64,000 bases of DNA from Marinobacterium weihaiense. Lineage in GTDB: Bacteria; Pseudomonadota; Gammaproteobacteria; Pseudomonadales; Balneatricaceae. This document shows positions 8,230-17,277 of this stretch, piece by piece; the first letter of the stretch is position 1, and the number at the start of each line of letters is the position of its first letter. The stretch spans positions 1 to 64,000 of the forward strand of contig NZ_JAHQZT010000008.1 of NCBI RefSeq assembly GCF_019061305.1. Direction: 5' to 3'. The notes below the pieces were generated by a model. It was not told the origin of the DNA, made no database searches, and saw nothing but the letters and a program-made list of their open reading frames with translations. The position numbers and the translations under genes are program-made.

Positions 8230-8940
8230 ATGCAAACCTTACTGCTGGTGGATGATGACCGCGAGCTCTGTGCCCTGCTGTCCGAATACCTGCGCCACGA
8301 GGGCTATGAGGTCACGCTGGCCCACTCGGGCGAGGCGGCCCTGCAGCAGCTGGAGCGGACAACACCGGATCTGGTGGTGCTGGATATCATGATGCCGGGC
8401 ATCAGCGGCCTTGAGCTGCTGCAGCAGCTGCGTCCGCGCAGTGCCGTCCCGGTGCTGATGTTGACGGGGCGAGGGGAGGCGATCGACCGCATCCTCGGAC
8501 TGGAAATGGGCGCGGATGACTACCTGTCCAAGCCCTGTCATCCCCGTGAACTGTCGGCGCGTATCAAGGCCATTCTGCGCCGTTGCGAGGGTACGCAAGG
8601 CTCGGCGACCGACGGGACCTTTCCGACCCGAACGCTGCAACAGGGAGCGCTGCAGCTGGATCCCGGCCGTCGCGAAGCCCATTTTGCCGGCGCGCCGCTG
8701 TCACTGACCAGTGCCGAGTTCAACGTGCTGGCCTACCTGATGCAGCATGCCGGCCAGGTACTCGGCAAGGCCGAACTGACCCGCTGGGTGTTACACCGTG
8801 AATTGAGTGCCTACGACCGTGCCATCGACGTGCATGTCAGTCGGCTCCGGCAGAAGCTGGCGGCTGTGGCCGGTGAGCACGTCGAACTGATCAAGACCGT
8901 GCGCGGGCAGGGGTACCAGTTTATCCGGAGCGCGTCATGA
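8230..8940 (+). CDS. cpxR: CpxR-like response regulator (OmpR family)
   Basis: A 236-residue transcription factor with a receiver (acidic DDD at residues 8-10, phosphoacceptor Asp52 in LDIMMPG, Lys in YLSKP) and a C-terminal winged helix ending TVRGQGYQFI. Three ATGs follow an AGGAGG ribosome site; the third (MQTLLLVDDD) has the best spacing of 7 bp. It overlaps cpxA by ATGA. The neighbouring CpxP-like gene and CpxR box support the envelope-stress assignment over a generic OmpR label. Confidence 0.88.
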   Translation: MQTLLLVDDDRELCALLSEYLRHEGYEVTLAHSGEAALQQLERTTPDLVVLDIMMPGISGLELLQQLRPRSAVPVLMLTGRGEAIDRILGLEMGADDYLSKPCHPRELSARIKAILRRCEGTQGSATDGTFPTRTLQQGALQLDPGRREAHFAGAPLSLTSAEFNVLAYLMQHAGQVLGKAELTRWVLHRELSAYDRAIDVHVSRLRQKLAAVAGEHVELIKTVRGQGYQFIRSAS

Positions 8941-10211
8941 AGTGGTACCGACGTTTGTTCTGGAAAATGTTTCTGGTGATCTGGCTGGTCAGCCTGGTAG
9001 GCATGGGCAGTGTCTTTGTCCTGCTCAGCAGCCGCTACGATCACAGCCACCGGCTGGAACTGTTGGAGGCCCGCGCCCGTGGCCAGGCGCTGCTGATGCT
9101 GGCGCGTTACGAGGCGGGCACGCCGGACTGGTACCGGTTGCCGGGGCGTCGTCATTCAGTCCCGCTATGGCTGTTTGACGCTGACAGTGGGGCGCCGCTG
9201 AGGGCGGGCATGCATGAGCCGCCGCGGCGCACGCTGCCGCTGGAACTGACCACCGATACGGGGCATCGATACCTGGCTCGGGTGGCGCTGCCGCAGAAGG
9301 CCTTGTTTGCCGAACGGCTGCTCGGACGGCTGTTTTCGCTGCAGATGGTGCTGATTGTGGTGATCTCGGGCCTGTCCGGTCTGGTGCTTGGCGCGTTGAT
9401 TGTGCGGCCCATCACCCGCCTGCGCGAGCACGTGCGCACCTTACATCAGGGCCAGGATCTGACCCTGAGAGCCGACCCCGCGCTCAGTGCGCGTCGCGAT
9501 GAAATCGGCGAGCTGACACGCGAATTCGACCGGATGGTGGCGGCCGTGGAACAGACGCTGCTGTCCCGCCAGCGCCTGCTGCAGGACGTGTCGCACGAGC
9601 TGCGTGCCCCGCTGGCCCGGCTGCAGGCGGCGGCCGGGCTGCTCGAGCAGCGACTGAGCGAGGAGGATCCCCTGCTGGCGCGCATCAACCGGGAGTGTGG
9701 CCGCCTGGACCGTCTGATCGGCGAGATTCTCAGTGTCAGCCGTGAGCAACAGGCCCATGCCGATACCCGGTTTTCGCTGCAAGTGCTCTGTTCCGAGCTG
9801 GCGGACGAGGTCCAGCTGCGCCAGCCGCAACGGCCTTTCAGCCTGGCACTGCCCGCACAGGAACTGTACGGCCGGGGCGCTGTGGAACTGCTGCGCCGGG
9901 CGCTGCAGAACGGCATCGAAAACATCCTCAGGCACACGCCGGAGTCCTGTGCGGCTCGGCTGCGGCTGCAGCGTCTGGCGGACGGTCAGCTCGAGCTGGA
10001 ACTGAGCGACAGCGGCCCCGGTGTGGCACCGGATCTGCTGCCGCACCTGTTCGAGCCCTTTGTGCGCGACGACCAGGAGGCGGGTGAAGGCTTCGGGTTG
10101 GGCCTGAGTATTGCCCGGCGCGCGATTGCGCAGCTGGGCGGCAGCCTTAGTGCCCGCAACGGGGCCGACGGGGGGCTGGTGCTCAGGATCCTGCTGCCGT
10201 CGGCAGACTGA
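8937..10211 (+). CDS. cpxA: CpxA-like sensor histidine kinase
   Basis: A 424-residue envelope-stress kinase. Span 1 is near residues 8-30. A periplasmic domain of about 100 residues follows, then span 2 near 134-157, HAMP, and a kinase core with His220 in LQDVSHELRAPL, N-box NGIENILRHT, LSDSGPGVAP and GFGLGLSIA. It phosphorylates the CpxR-like protein encoded just upstream. The last 29 bp overlap the convergent astA. The periplasmic sensor is shorter than some CpxA proteins. Confidence 0.87.
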   Translation: MKWYRRLFWKMFLVIWLVSLVGMGSVFVLLSSRYDHSHRLELLEARARGQALLMLARYEAGTPDWYRLPGRRHSVPLWLFDADSGAPLRAGMHEPPRRTLPLELTTDTGHRYLARVALPQKALFAERLLGRLFSLQMVLIVVISGLSGLVLGALIVRPITRLREHVRTLHQGQDLTLRADPALSARRDEIGELTREFDRMVAAVEQTLLSRQRLLQDVSHELRAPLARLQAAAGLLEQRLSEEDPLLARINRECGRLDRLIGEILSVSREQQAHADTRFSLQVLCSELADEVQLRQPQRPFSLALPAQELYGRGAVELLRRALQNGIENILRHTPESCAARLRLQRLADGQLELELSDSGPGVAPDLLPHLFEPFVRDDQEAGEGFGLGLSIARRAIAQLGGSLSARNGADGGLVLRILLPSAD

Positions 10212-11220
10212 CCAGGCGTACCGGGTCTCCCGCCGTGACCGCCAGGGCCTCGGCCAGCGCCGGAGTCAGGCGCACCCGGTTGAGGGTCGGCTGCACGCGG
10301 GCCTGGATGCAGCGGAAGTCGCTGCAGCCGGTATTGCTGATCAGGCAGGGGCGGACATCCTCGGGGGCCGGCGTCGGGTCGATCACCACCTCGACCCGGC
10401 GGCTGCGCCGGATGGCGTCCACTTCCTCGGGACGCGCCGCCAGCGTCGGGCCGGCATCAAAAATATCGACGTAGTTCTCGAACCGGAACCCCTGGGCCTG
10501 CAGCAGTCGCCGTGCCGGTTCGGTGTTGGGATGCACCTGGCCGATGACGGCCTGGGCCTCCGGCGGCAGCAGATGAATGTAGATCGGGTGCTTGGGCATC
10601 AGCTCGGCGATCACCACCTTGTTGCCCGACCCGGTAAGAAAGTCGGCCTGACGATACTGCATGGCAAAGAAGTGCTGGCCGAGCCCTTCCCAGAAGGGGT
10701 TGCTGTCGTGCTGATCAGTAAAGCCGCGCATCTCGGCAATGATACGGTCGGCAAAGCGCTGGCGGTGTTCGGCCATGAACAGGAAGCGGGCTCGGGACAG
10801 CAGTCCGCCGCCGCCGCCGCCGCGGTGGGCCGGGCGCAGATACAGCGAGCAGAGCTCGCTGCTGCCGGTGTAGTCATTGCACAGGTACAGGGTACGGAAC
10901 TCGTTGTGAATGCCCAGCTGGTGCGAGGCATGAACGATGGTGCCGATATGATAATGGTACCAGGGCGCGTCCAGGCCCACGGCCGAGGTGATGCCGGCGG
11001 TGCCCAGCACTTCGCCCGTGTCGCTGTTTTCCAGCACGAACAGGTAGGTGACGGGCGAGGGGCCCTCGGCGGGCCGATGCAGGGCATGAATCGACTGCTC
11101 GATCTTGCGCTCCAGCAGGGCGTCGTCGTCGGGCAGCGAGGTGAAGCCGGTGCCGGATTCGGCGGCAATGGCCTTCAACAGCGCGCCGTCGGCAGCGGTA
11201 AGCGGGCGAACTCGCAACAT
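10183..11220 (-). CDS. astA: Arginine N-succinyltransferase AstA
   Basis: AstA transfers succinyl from succinyl-CoA to arginine, the first step of the AST catabolic pathway. The 345-residue product matches the family in MLRVRPLTAADG, the TGFTSLPDD region, VGLDAPWYHYHIGTIVHAS, TLYLCNDYTGSSELCSLYL, and PKHPIYIHLLP. The ATG has an AGGAGG site 8 bp upstream. The gene stands alone; astB, astC, astD and astE are not in the window. A (CCG)6 run gives six consecutive glycines in AHRGGGGGGLLS, where the family usually has a shorter glycine-containing turn. Confidence 0.92.
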   Translation of the reverse strand: MLRVRPLTAADGALLKAIAAESGTGFTSLPDDDALLERKIEQSIHALHRPAEGPSPVTYLFVLENSDTGEVLGTAGITSAVGLDAPWYHYHIGTIVHASHQLGIHNEFRTLYLCNDYTGSSELCSLYLRPAHRGGGGGGLLSRARFLFMAEHRQRFADRIIAEMRGFTDQHDSNPFWEGLGQHFFAMQYRQADFLTGSGNKVVIAELMPKHPIYIHLLPPEAQAVIGQVHPNTEPARRLLQAQGFRFENYVDIFDAGPTLAARPEEVDAIRRSRRVEVVIDPTPAPEDVRPCLISNTGCSDFRCIQARVQPTLNRVRLTPALAEALAVTAGDPVRLVSLPTAAGS

Positions 11221-11335
11221 GTCGGGTGCCTCCTGCAACAAAACCGTTCAGCTTGCAGTATAGGCCGATTGGGCATAATGACAGGCGATTGGCGACAGCG
11301 GTATGATTTGCCGGGGATTCATTGAGGATATGACC

Positions 11336-11491
11336 ATGCGCACGACAATTGCCGGTTGGCTGTTGAGCAGCCTGATGCTGCTGACACTGGGGACCGCCGT
11401 GAGCGGTTGCAGTACCATCGAGGGAGCGGGAAAGGATATCGAAAAGGCAGGTGAGGCGATTCGGGACGCGGCGCGCAACGCCGGCAGTTGA
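11336..11491 (+). CDS. Entericidin-type small lipoprotein
   Basis: A 51-residue lipoprotein precursor. It has a signal peptide MRTTIAGWLLSSLMLLTLGT, lipobox VSGC, and the entericidin pattern CSTIEGAGKDIEKAGEAI. Entericidin A/B are small cell-envelope lipoproteins linked to stress lysis and its antidote, but many genomes have a single copy of unknown role. GAGGA is 7 bp before this ATG and only 1 bp before an upstream in-frame ATG, which favours the later one. No partner gene is present. Confidence 0.88.
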   Translation: MRTTIAGWLLSSLMLLTLGTAVSGCSTIEGAGKDIEKAGEAIRDAARNAGS

Positions 11492-11499
11492 GACGGCCT

Positions 11500-11536
11500 C
11501 AGCCAGGCCCGTCCCGATCAGGGTACGGGCCGGCTG
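11500..11536. other. Long hairpin between convergent entericidin and PII genes
   Basis: CAGCC-A-GGCCCGT pairs with ACGGGCC-GGCTG around a loop whose own CCC/GGG can extend the stem. It lies between two convergent stops and has no T-run. A bidirectional transcript end is likely. Confidence 0.5.
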
Positions 11537-11540
11537 TGAA

Positions 11541-11882
<342 letters not shown>

Positions 11883-11963
11883 TCAAGTCCTCATAGATCT
11901 GTGGCAGTCCCACTAGGCTCCAGCCGATGGCGGGTGGAGCAACCATTGGCGCCAGTATACTCA

Positions 11964-11996
11964 TAATCAAAAGGCTGCGCATATTATGCGCAGCCT
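11964..11996 (-). terminator. Rho-independent terminator after amtB
   Basis: AGGCTGCGCAT and ATGCGCAGCCT form a perfect 11-bp stem with a 3-nt loop. On the minus strand it is followed by TTTTGATT. It would stop transcripts coming from amtB before the downstream PII gene. Confidence 0.8.
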
Positions 11997-12019
11997 GAAT
12001 CGGGTTCGGTGAGGCGGAA

Positions 12020-13294
12020 CTACTTCTTGCCGCCGGAGAATTCGGGGTAGGCCTCCATGCCGCACTCGGCCAGGTCGACACCTTCGTATTCTTCCTCTTC
12101 GCTGACACGGATGCCCATGACCGCCTTCAGGATCAGCCAGACGATCAGACTGGCCACAAACACCCAGCCAAAGATGGAGACGATCCCCAGCAGCTGGGCG
12201 CCGAAGGTGGCATCCGCGTTGTTAAGTGGCACCGCCAGCAGGCCCCAGATGCCCACCACGCCGTGGACCGAGATGGCACCGACCGGGTCATCGATGCGCA
12301 GCTTGTCCAGGGTGACGATCGCCATTACCACCAGCGCGCCACCGATGGCACCAATCAGGCTGGACGCCAGAGCGCTGGGTGACAGCGGATCGGCGGTGAT
12401 GGCGACCAGGCCGGCCAGGGCGCCGTTCAGGGTCATGGTCAAATCGGCCTTGCGGAACCAGAGGCGGGCCACAATCAGTGCGGCGATCACGCCACCGGCT
12501 GCCGCGGCATTGGTGTTGACGAACACTTCGGCCACGGCGTTGGCTTCACCGACATCGGACAGTTTCAGCTCGGAGCCGCCGTTGAAGCCGAACCAGCCCA
12601 TCCACAGGATGAAGGTCCCCAGGGTCGCCAGTGGCAGGTTGGCACCGGGGATGGCGTTGATCTCGCCGTTCTTGCCGTACTTGCCTTTACGGGCACCCAG
12701 CACCAGAACCGCGGCCAGCGCGGCCGAGGCACCGGCCATGTGCACGATACCGGAGCCGGCAAAGTCGGAGAAGCCCGCTTCGCTCAGGAAGCCGCCACCC
12801 CAGGTCCAGTAGCCGGAAGTCGGGTAGATGAAGCCGGTCATGACCACGGCGAAGGCCAGAAAGGCCCATAGCTTCATGCGTTCGGCCACGGCACCGGAAA
12901 CGATGGACATGGCGGTGGCCACGAACACCACCTGGAAGAAGAAGTCGGAGCGGGCCGAGTAGTAGGGTGCATCCTCGCCGCCGGCGAGCACGGCATCGAC
13001 GCTGTTTTCGTCACCGATCAGGGCGCCCAGACTGGGCAGCACGCCGCCGGCGTCGGAGCTGTACATGATGGAGTAGCCACACAGCAGGTACAGGGTACAG
13101 GCGATGGCGTAGAGGGCGATGTTCTTGGTCAGAATCTCGGTGGTGTTCTTGGCACGCACCAGGCCGGCCTCGAGCATGGCGAAACCGGCCGCCATCCACA
13201 TCACCAGTGCACCACACACCAGGAAGTAGAAAGTATCGACCGCGTACTGCAGCTGGGTCAGATCCCCGGCTGTCGCATTCAGCAGTGGTTCCAT
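12020..13294 (-). CDS. amtB: Ammonium transporter AmtB
   Basis: A 424-residue ammonium channel of the inner membrane. It shows the family features MWMAAGFAMLEAGLVRAKNT, the FVVAT-type core span, WTWGGGFLSEAGFSDFAGSGIVH (in part), GTFILWMGWFGFNGGS and VHGVVGIWG. An 11-span topology is expected. The PII protein GlnK blocks AmtB when nitrogen is sufficient. It starts with a strong GGAGGA site, 43 bp after glnK in the same operon. The C-terminal tail is charged, as in relatives that bind GlnK. Confidence 0.96.
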   Translation of the reverse strand: MEPLLNATAGDLTQLQYAVDTFYFLVCGALVMWMAAGFAMLEAGLVRAKNTTEILTKNIALYAIACTLYLLCGYSIMYSSDAGGVLPSLGALIGDENSVDAVLAGGEDAPYYSARSDFFFQVVFVATAMSIVSGAVAERMKLWAFLAFAVVMTGFIYPTSGYWTWGGGFLSEAGFSDFAGSGIVHMAGASAALAAVLVLGARKGKYGKNGEINAIPGANLPLATLGTFILWMGWFGFNGGSELKLSDVGEANAVAEVFVNTNAAAAGGVIAALIVARLWFRKADLTMTLNGALAGLVAITADPLSPSALASSLIGAIGGALVVMAIVTLDKLRIDDPVGAISVHGVVGIWGLLAVPLNNADATFGAQLLGIVSIFGWVFVASLIVWLILKAVMGIRVSEEEEYEGVDLAECGMEAYPEFSGGKK

Positions 13295-13337
13295 GGTTGT
13301 ATCCTCCAGAAATAAACGGAATCGTGGTCAGGTGAAC

Positions 13338-13772
<435 letters not shown>

Positions 13773-13864
13773 TTATCCGGTTGAAAAACAGCCGCTTAGG
13801 TTCTCCTGGGCCAAGTCCAGCCGGGGATTGGTGACCTGAAACGCGTAAAACAGGGCGGGTTTAG

Positions 13865-13881
13865 TGCACCAAAAGCGTGCA
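13865..13881. promoter_or_regulatory. NtrC-type site, distal sequence of the pair
   Basis: TGCACC-N5-CGTGCA differs by one base from the NtrC consensus TGCACC-N5-GGTGCA. It is adjacent to a second palindrome and centred roughly 135 bp upstream of the predicted glnK start of transcription, where enhancers are usual. Confidence 0.6.
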
Positions 13882-13898
13882 CGCACCGATTTGGTGCG
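13882..13898. promoter_or_regulatory. NtrC-type site, second of the pair
   Basis: CGCACCGATTTGGTGCG is a perfect inverted repeat with the NtrC core GCACC-N5-GGTGC. It follows the first site directly, so two NtrC dimers could bind side by side, as at glnA. Confidence 0.65.
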
Positions 13899-13909
13899 CG
13901 GCTACGGGT

Positions 13910-13938
13910 CTGACCTGGCCGGCGTTCTGGTTTATAGT
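13910..13938 (+). promoter_or_regulatory. Possible sigma-70 promoter of ubiK
   Basis: CTGACC and TATAGT are 17 bp apart, ending 35 bp before the ubiK start. The -35 is weak. Confidence 0.35.
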
Positions 13939-13973
13939 GACGGCTGAATACCCTTATGCATGTGGAGAGCCGG

Positions 13974-14270
13974 ATGATTCACCAGAAACTGATCGATAAC
14001 CTGTCCAGCCAGTTCAGCCAGCTGCTGGGCAGTCGCCCGGACATGCCGGGCCAGCAGGAACTGCAGCAGCAGGTCAAGACGCTGCTGCAGGGCAGTTTCG
14101 CCAAGCTGGATCTGGTTACCCGGGACGAGTTCGATGCCCAGCAGGCGGTGCTGCTGCGTACTCGCGAGCGTTTGGAGCAGCTGGAAGCCCGGCTGGCGGC
14201 GCTGGAGTCCGACGGCATGGCTGCCGCCGAAACGGCTGCGCCGGAGCAGCAGGACGACACCCCGCGCTGA
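13974..14270 (+). CDS. ubiK: Ubiquinone biosynthesis accessory factor UbiK (BMFP family)
   Basis: A 98-residue BMFP protein, formerly YqiC. It assists the soluble UbiJ/UbiK-containing complex in aerobic ubiquinone synthesis and can associate with membranes. It begins MIHQKLIDNLSSQFSQLL, followed by a predicted trimeric coiled coil near residues 55-80 (RERLEQLEARLAALE). The ATG at 13974 is preferred to an upstream one because it matches family starts and has GGAGAG upstream. The position between glnK-amtB and comM is conserved in related bacteria. Confidence 0.88.
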   Translation: MIHQKLIDNLSSQFSQLLGSRPDMPGQQELQQQVKTLLQGSFAKLDLVTRDEFDAQQAVLLRTRERLEQLEARLAALESDGMAAAETAAPEQQDDTPR

Positions 14271-14302
14271 GACGCGCCTTCATTTGAGCCAAGGATGGCC
14301 CC

Positions 14303-15820
14303 ATGTCACTTGCTGTCATTCATACCCGAGCCCAGCTCGGGATCGAGGCACCGCCCGTTGCGGTCGAGGTGCACCTGTCCGGGGGCCTGCCCTCCATGTC
14401 GATCGTTGGCCTGCCGGAAACGGCGGTCAAGGAAAGCCGCGAGCGGGTACGCAGCGCCCTGATCACGGCCGGCTTCGACTTTCCCCAGCGTCGCGTCACC
14501 ATTAACCTGGCCCCGGCGGACCTGCCCAAGGAAGGAGGGCGCTATGACCTGGCCATTGCCATCGGCATCCTGGCCGCGTCGGGACAGCTCAAGGGCTGGC
14601 AGGCCAACCCGTCGGTGGAAATGATCGGCGAGCTGGCGCTGTCCGGTGATATTCGTCCGGTGCGTGGCGTGCTGCCGGCTGCTGTGGCTGCCGGCAAGCT
14701 GGGACGGGCGTTGCTGGTGCCCCGCGACAATGCCGCCGAGGCGGTCATGGCTGAAGGCACGGAAGTCTTCGCCGCCAGCCATCTGCTGGAGCTGGTAGGG
14801 CACCTGACCCGGCGCGAGCGGCTGCCTGCGCAGCTGCCGGTACAGGAGCACGATCAGAGCGCGACGGCCATGCCCGATCTGGCGGAGGTCAAGGGTCAGC
14901 TGCAGGCGCGGCGGGCACTGGAGGTGGCTGCGGCCGGTGGGCACAACCTGCTGTTCTCCGGCCCGCCGGGCAGCGGCAAGAGCATGCTGGCCGCGCGTCT
15001 GCCGGGGCTATTGCCACCCCTGGCCAGTGATCAGCGGCTGGAGGTGGCGGCCATTGCCTCGGTCTCCGGTCAGCCGGTGGCGCCGGCCTGTGCCGGCGTG
15101 CGTCCGTTTCGCAACCCGCACCACACGGCCTCGGCCATCGCCCTGGTGGGCGGTGGTAGTCACCCCCGGCCCGGCGAGATCTCGCTGGCCCATCAGGGGG
15201 TGCTGTTTCTGGATGAGCTGCCCGAGTTCCCGCGGCGGGTGCTGGAGGTGCTGCGCGAGCCGCTGGAAACCGGCGAGATCCTGATCTCGCGGGCAGCGCG
15301 CCAGACCCGCTATCCGGCCCGCTTCCAGCTGGTGGCGGCCATGAACCCCTGCCCCTGTGGCTACCATGATGACGGCACGGATCGCTGCCTGTGTACGCCG
15401 GACCAGATTCGGCGCTACCAGATGAAAATCTCCGGCCCCCTGCTGGACCGTATCGACCTGCAGCTGCAGGTGCCAGCACTGCCGGCGCAAACCCTGCTGA
15501 GCCCGGGGATGCAGGGCGAGTCCAGTGCCGAGGTGCGGGCGCGGGTGATGACGGCGCTTGAACGGCAGCTGCAGCGTCAGGGGCGTATGAACCGCGAGCT
15601 GAGCGGGTCCGAGCTGGAGCAGGTCTGCGGGCTGGACAGCGCCTCCCAGGCCCTGCTGGTGCAGGTGATGCAGCACAGCCGGCTGTCGGCGCGGGCCTGC
15701 CATCGTCTGTTGCGGGTGGCGCGCACGCTGGCGGATCTGGCCGGGCAGGCGCGGGTCGAGCGCACCCAGCTGCTGGAGGCGCTGGCGTTCAGAGGGCTTG
15801 CTGACGGTGATCGTGGCTGA
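14303..15820 (+). CDS. comM: Mg-chelatase-like AAA+ ATPase ComM (YifB)
   Basis: A 505-residue hexameric branch-migration helicase linked to DNA integration in natural transformation. An N-terminal Lon-protease-like ChlI fold (residues ~20-145, with GLPETAVKESRERVRSAL and INLAPADLPKEGG) precedes the AAA+ core. The core has Walker A GPPGSGKSML near residue 217 and Walker B VLFLDELPEF. The four-cysteine insert CPCGYHDDGTDRCLC is present, and the C-terminal YifB helical domain follows. Competence machinery is not otherwise seen here. The last 32 bp overlap the convergent EAL gene. Confidence 0.94.
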   Translation: MSLAVIHTRAQLGIEAPPVAVEVHLSGGLPSMSIVGLPETAVKESRERVRSALITAGFDFPQRRVTINLAPADLPKEGGRYDLAIAIGILAASGQLKGWQANPSVEMIGELALSGDIRPVRGVLPAAVAAGKLGRALLVPRDNAAEAVMAEGTEVFAASHLLELVGHLTRRERLPAQLPVQEHDQSATAMPDLAEVKGQLQARRALEVAAAGGHNLLFSGPPGSGKSMLAARLPGLLPPLASDQRLEVAAIASVSGQPVAPACAGVRPFRNPHHTASAIALVGGGSHPRPGEISLAHQGVLFLDELPEFPRRVLEVLREPLETGEILISRAARQTRYPARFQLVAAMNPCPCGYHDDGTDRCLCTPDQIRRYQMKISGPLLDRIDLQLQVPALPAQTLLSPGMQGESSAEVRARVMTALERQLQRQGRMNRELSGSELEQVCGLDSASQALLVQVMQHSRLSARACHRLLRVARTLADLAGQARVERTQLLEALAFRGLADGDRG

Positions 15821-17015
15821 GAAGGGTCAGGAACTGCTCGCGGCAGACCGGGCGGCTGAAGAAGTAGCCCTGTACCTGGTCGCAGTCGTGGCGGATCAGG
15901 AACTCCAGCTGGGCGCGGGTTTCCACGCCTTCGGCAATCACCTGCTTGTTGAGGTTGTGCGCCAGGTTGATGATGGCGCGCACGATCTCCTCGTCATCCG
16001 CATTGCCGGGGATGCCGGCCACAAAGGATTTGTCGATTTTCAGTGTGGTGATGGGCAGCTTCTGCAGCAGGCTGAACGAGGAGTAGCCGGTGCCGAAATC
16101 GTCCAGTGAAAACTCCACGCCCTGGCGGCTGAGCTGGTCGATGGTGGCGCGGACATGTTCCTCGTCGCTGCACAGAGCCGTCTCGGTCAGTTCGAATTCG
16201 AGGGCGTGGCTGGCCATGCGGTGGCTCTGCATCAGACGCTCGATGGTAGGGGCCAGCTGGCGGTCCTGAAACTGGCGAAAGGACAGGTTGACGCCGATGC
16301 GGCCGTCCAGCCCGGCCGCCTGCATGGCCGGCAGGGTGCGACCTACCTCCTGAATGATCCAGTACCCCAGGGGCACGATCAGCCCCGAGGCTTCGCAGGC
16401 GGGGATGAAACTGTCGGGCTGCTGCAGGCCGCGCTCGGGGTGGCGCCATCGGATCAGCGCTTCGGCACCGCAGATGGCGCCCAGGCGCAGGTCGATGCGG
16501 GGCTGGTAGAACAATTCGAACTCCTCGCGCTGTAGCGCCGCCCAGAGTTCGGGATCATATCCTTGGGGTTGTGTCACCGGGGCTGCCGGGGCCGGGGCCG
16601 GTGCGGTGTCCAGCAGGCGACAGCAGTACCGCAGAATGCGGCGTACCGTGTCCGGGTTGCTGGCCGGCAGCACCAGATGATCATTGCGGGGATCGTTCAG
16701 CAGCGGGTCCCACTCCTGTGCCACGGGCGCTTCGTGCAGCAGCAGTACCACCGGCAGCCCCGATTGTCGCAGGCGCAGCTGGCGCAGGCCCTGACGGGCC
16801 TGGTCGGCATCGCTGCATTCCAGCAGGGCGATGGTCGGCAACTGCGACTGCAATACGGCCGCGGCGGCGGTGACCGAGTGGCAGCGGCTGAACGCGCCCT
16901 GCCACCAGGGCTGCAGCCAGTCCTGCCAACAGGCGTCCAGCGCGTCAGAGGCGCTGATCAGCAGCAGCGGCGGCTGGGTCGATTCCGGATCGGTATGGGC
17001 TGTGTCTGCGTGCAT
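15789..17015 (-). CDS. EAL-domain cyclic-di-GMP phosphodiesterase with receiver-like N-terminus
   Basis: A 408-residue soluble protein. The EAL domain (about residues 160-400) keeps GAEALIRWRHP, the NLSF metal-site Asn, ELTETAL, the DDFGTGYSS loop, LKIDKSF, AEGVET and QGYFFSRP, so it is probably an active phosphodiesterase hydrolysing c-di-GMP to pGpG. Residues 15-105 look like a receiver fold, but the usual phosphoacceptor strand reads IALLECSDAD, with no clear Asp at the right place. A short Ala/Pro linker joins them. No kinase gene is adjacent on this strand. Confidence 0.87.
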   Translation of the reverse strand: MHADTAHTDPESTQPPLLLISASDALDACWQDWLQPWWQGAFSRCHSVTAAAAVLQSQLPTIALLECSDADQARQGLRQLRLRQSGLPVVLLLHEAPVAQEWDPLLNDPRNDHLVLPASNPDTVRRILRYCCRLLDTAPAPAPAAPVTQPQGYDPELWAALQREEFELFYQPRIDLRLGAICGAEALIRWRHPERGLQQPDSFIPACEASGLIVPLGYWIIQEVGRTLPAMQAAGLDGRIGVNLSFRQFQDRQLAPTIERLMQSHRMASHALEFELTETALCSDEEHVRATIDQLSRQGVEFSLDDFGTGYSSFSLLQKLPITTLKIDKSFVAGIPGNADDEEIVRAIINLAHNLNKQVIAEGVETRAQLEFLIRHDCDQVQGYFFSRPVCREQFLTLLSHDHRQQAL

Positions 17016-17277
17016 GGTACTGCTTCCCCGTCACACCTGAATTAATCCCGTCCAGCGGAACTGAATTTCATCAGGGGGCCATGTCATAATAGGCGATAAT
17101 GATACTCGCCCAGCGAGATTACCACGGTTGTTCAGTGTCCAAAACAGTGCGGCACGGTGGCGCAGCGGGGGCAGGAGCCGTGTCGTCAGGGGGCCGAGCC
17201 CGCAGTTGCGTAGGCTTCCGGTACTGTATCGACCGGCTTGCGGCCGAGTTTAATGTTTTTTCAATGTTCGAGGTTTC

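Noticed and set aside
10111-11325. 404-codon open frame on the plus strand over astA
   Set aside because: Antisense to astA, which has clear family motifs.
11938-11955. Sigma-54-like sequence before the second PII gene (minus strand TGGCGC..TTGC)
   Set aside because: The GG-to-GC spacing is one base too long, and sigma-54 does not tolerate this.
17095-17113. Fur-box-like GATAATGATACTCG between the EAL gene and rep
   Set aside because: Only about 12 of 19 positions match; neither neighbour is an iron gene.
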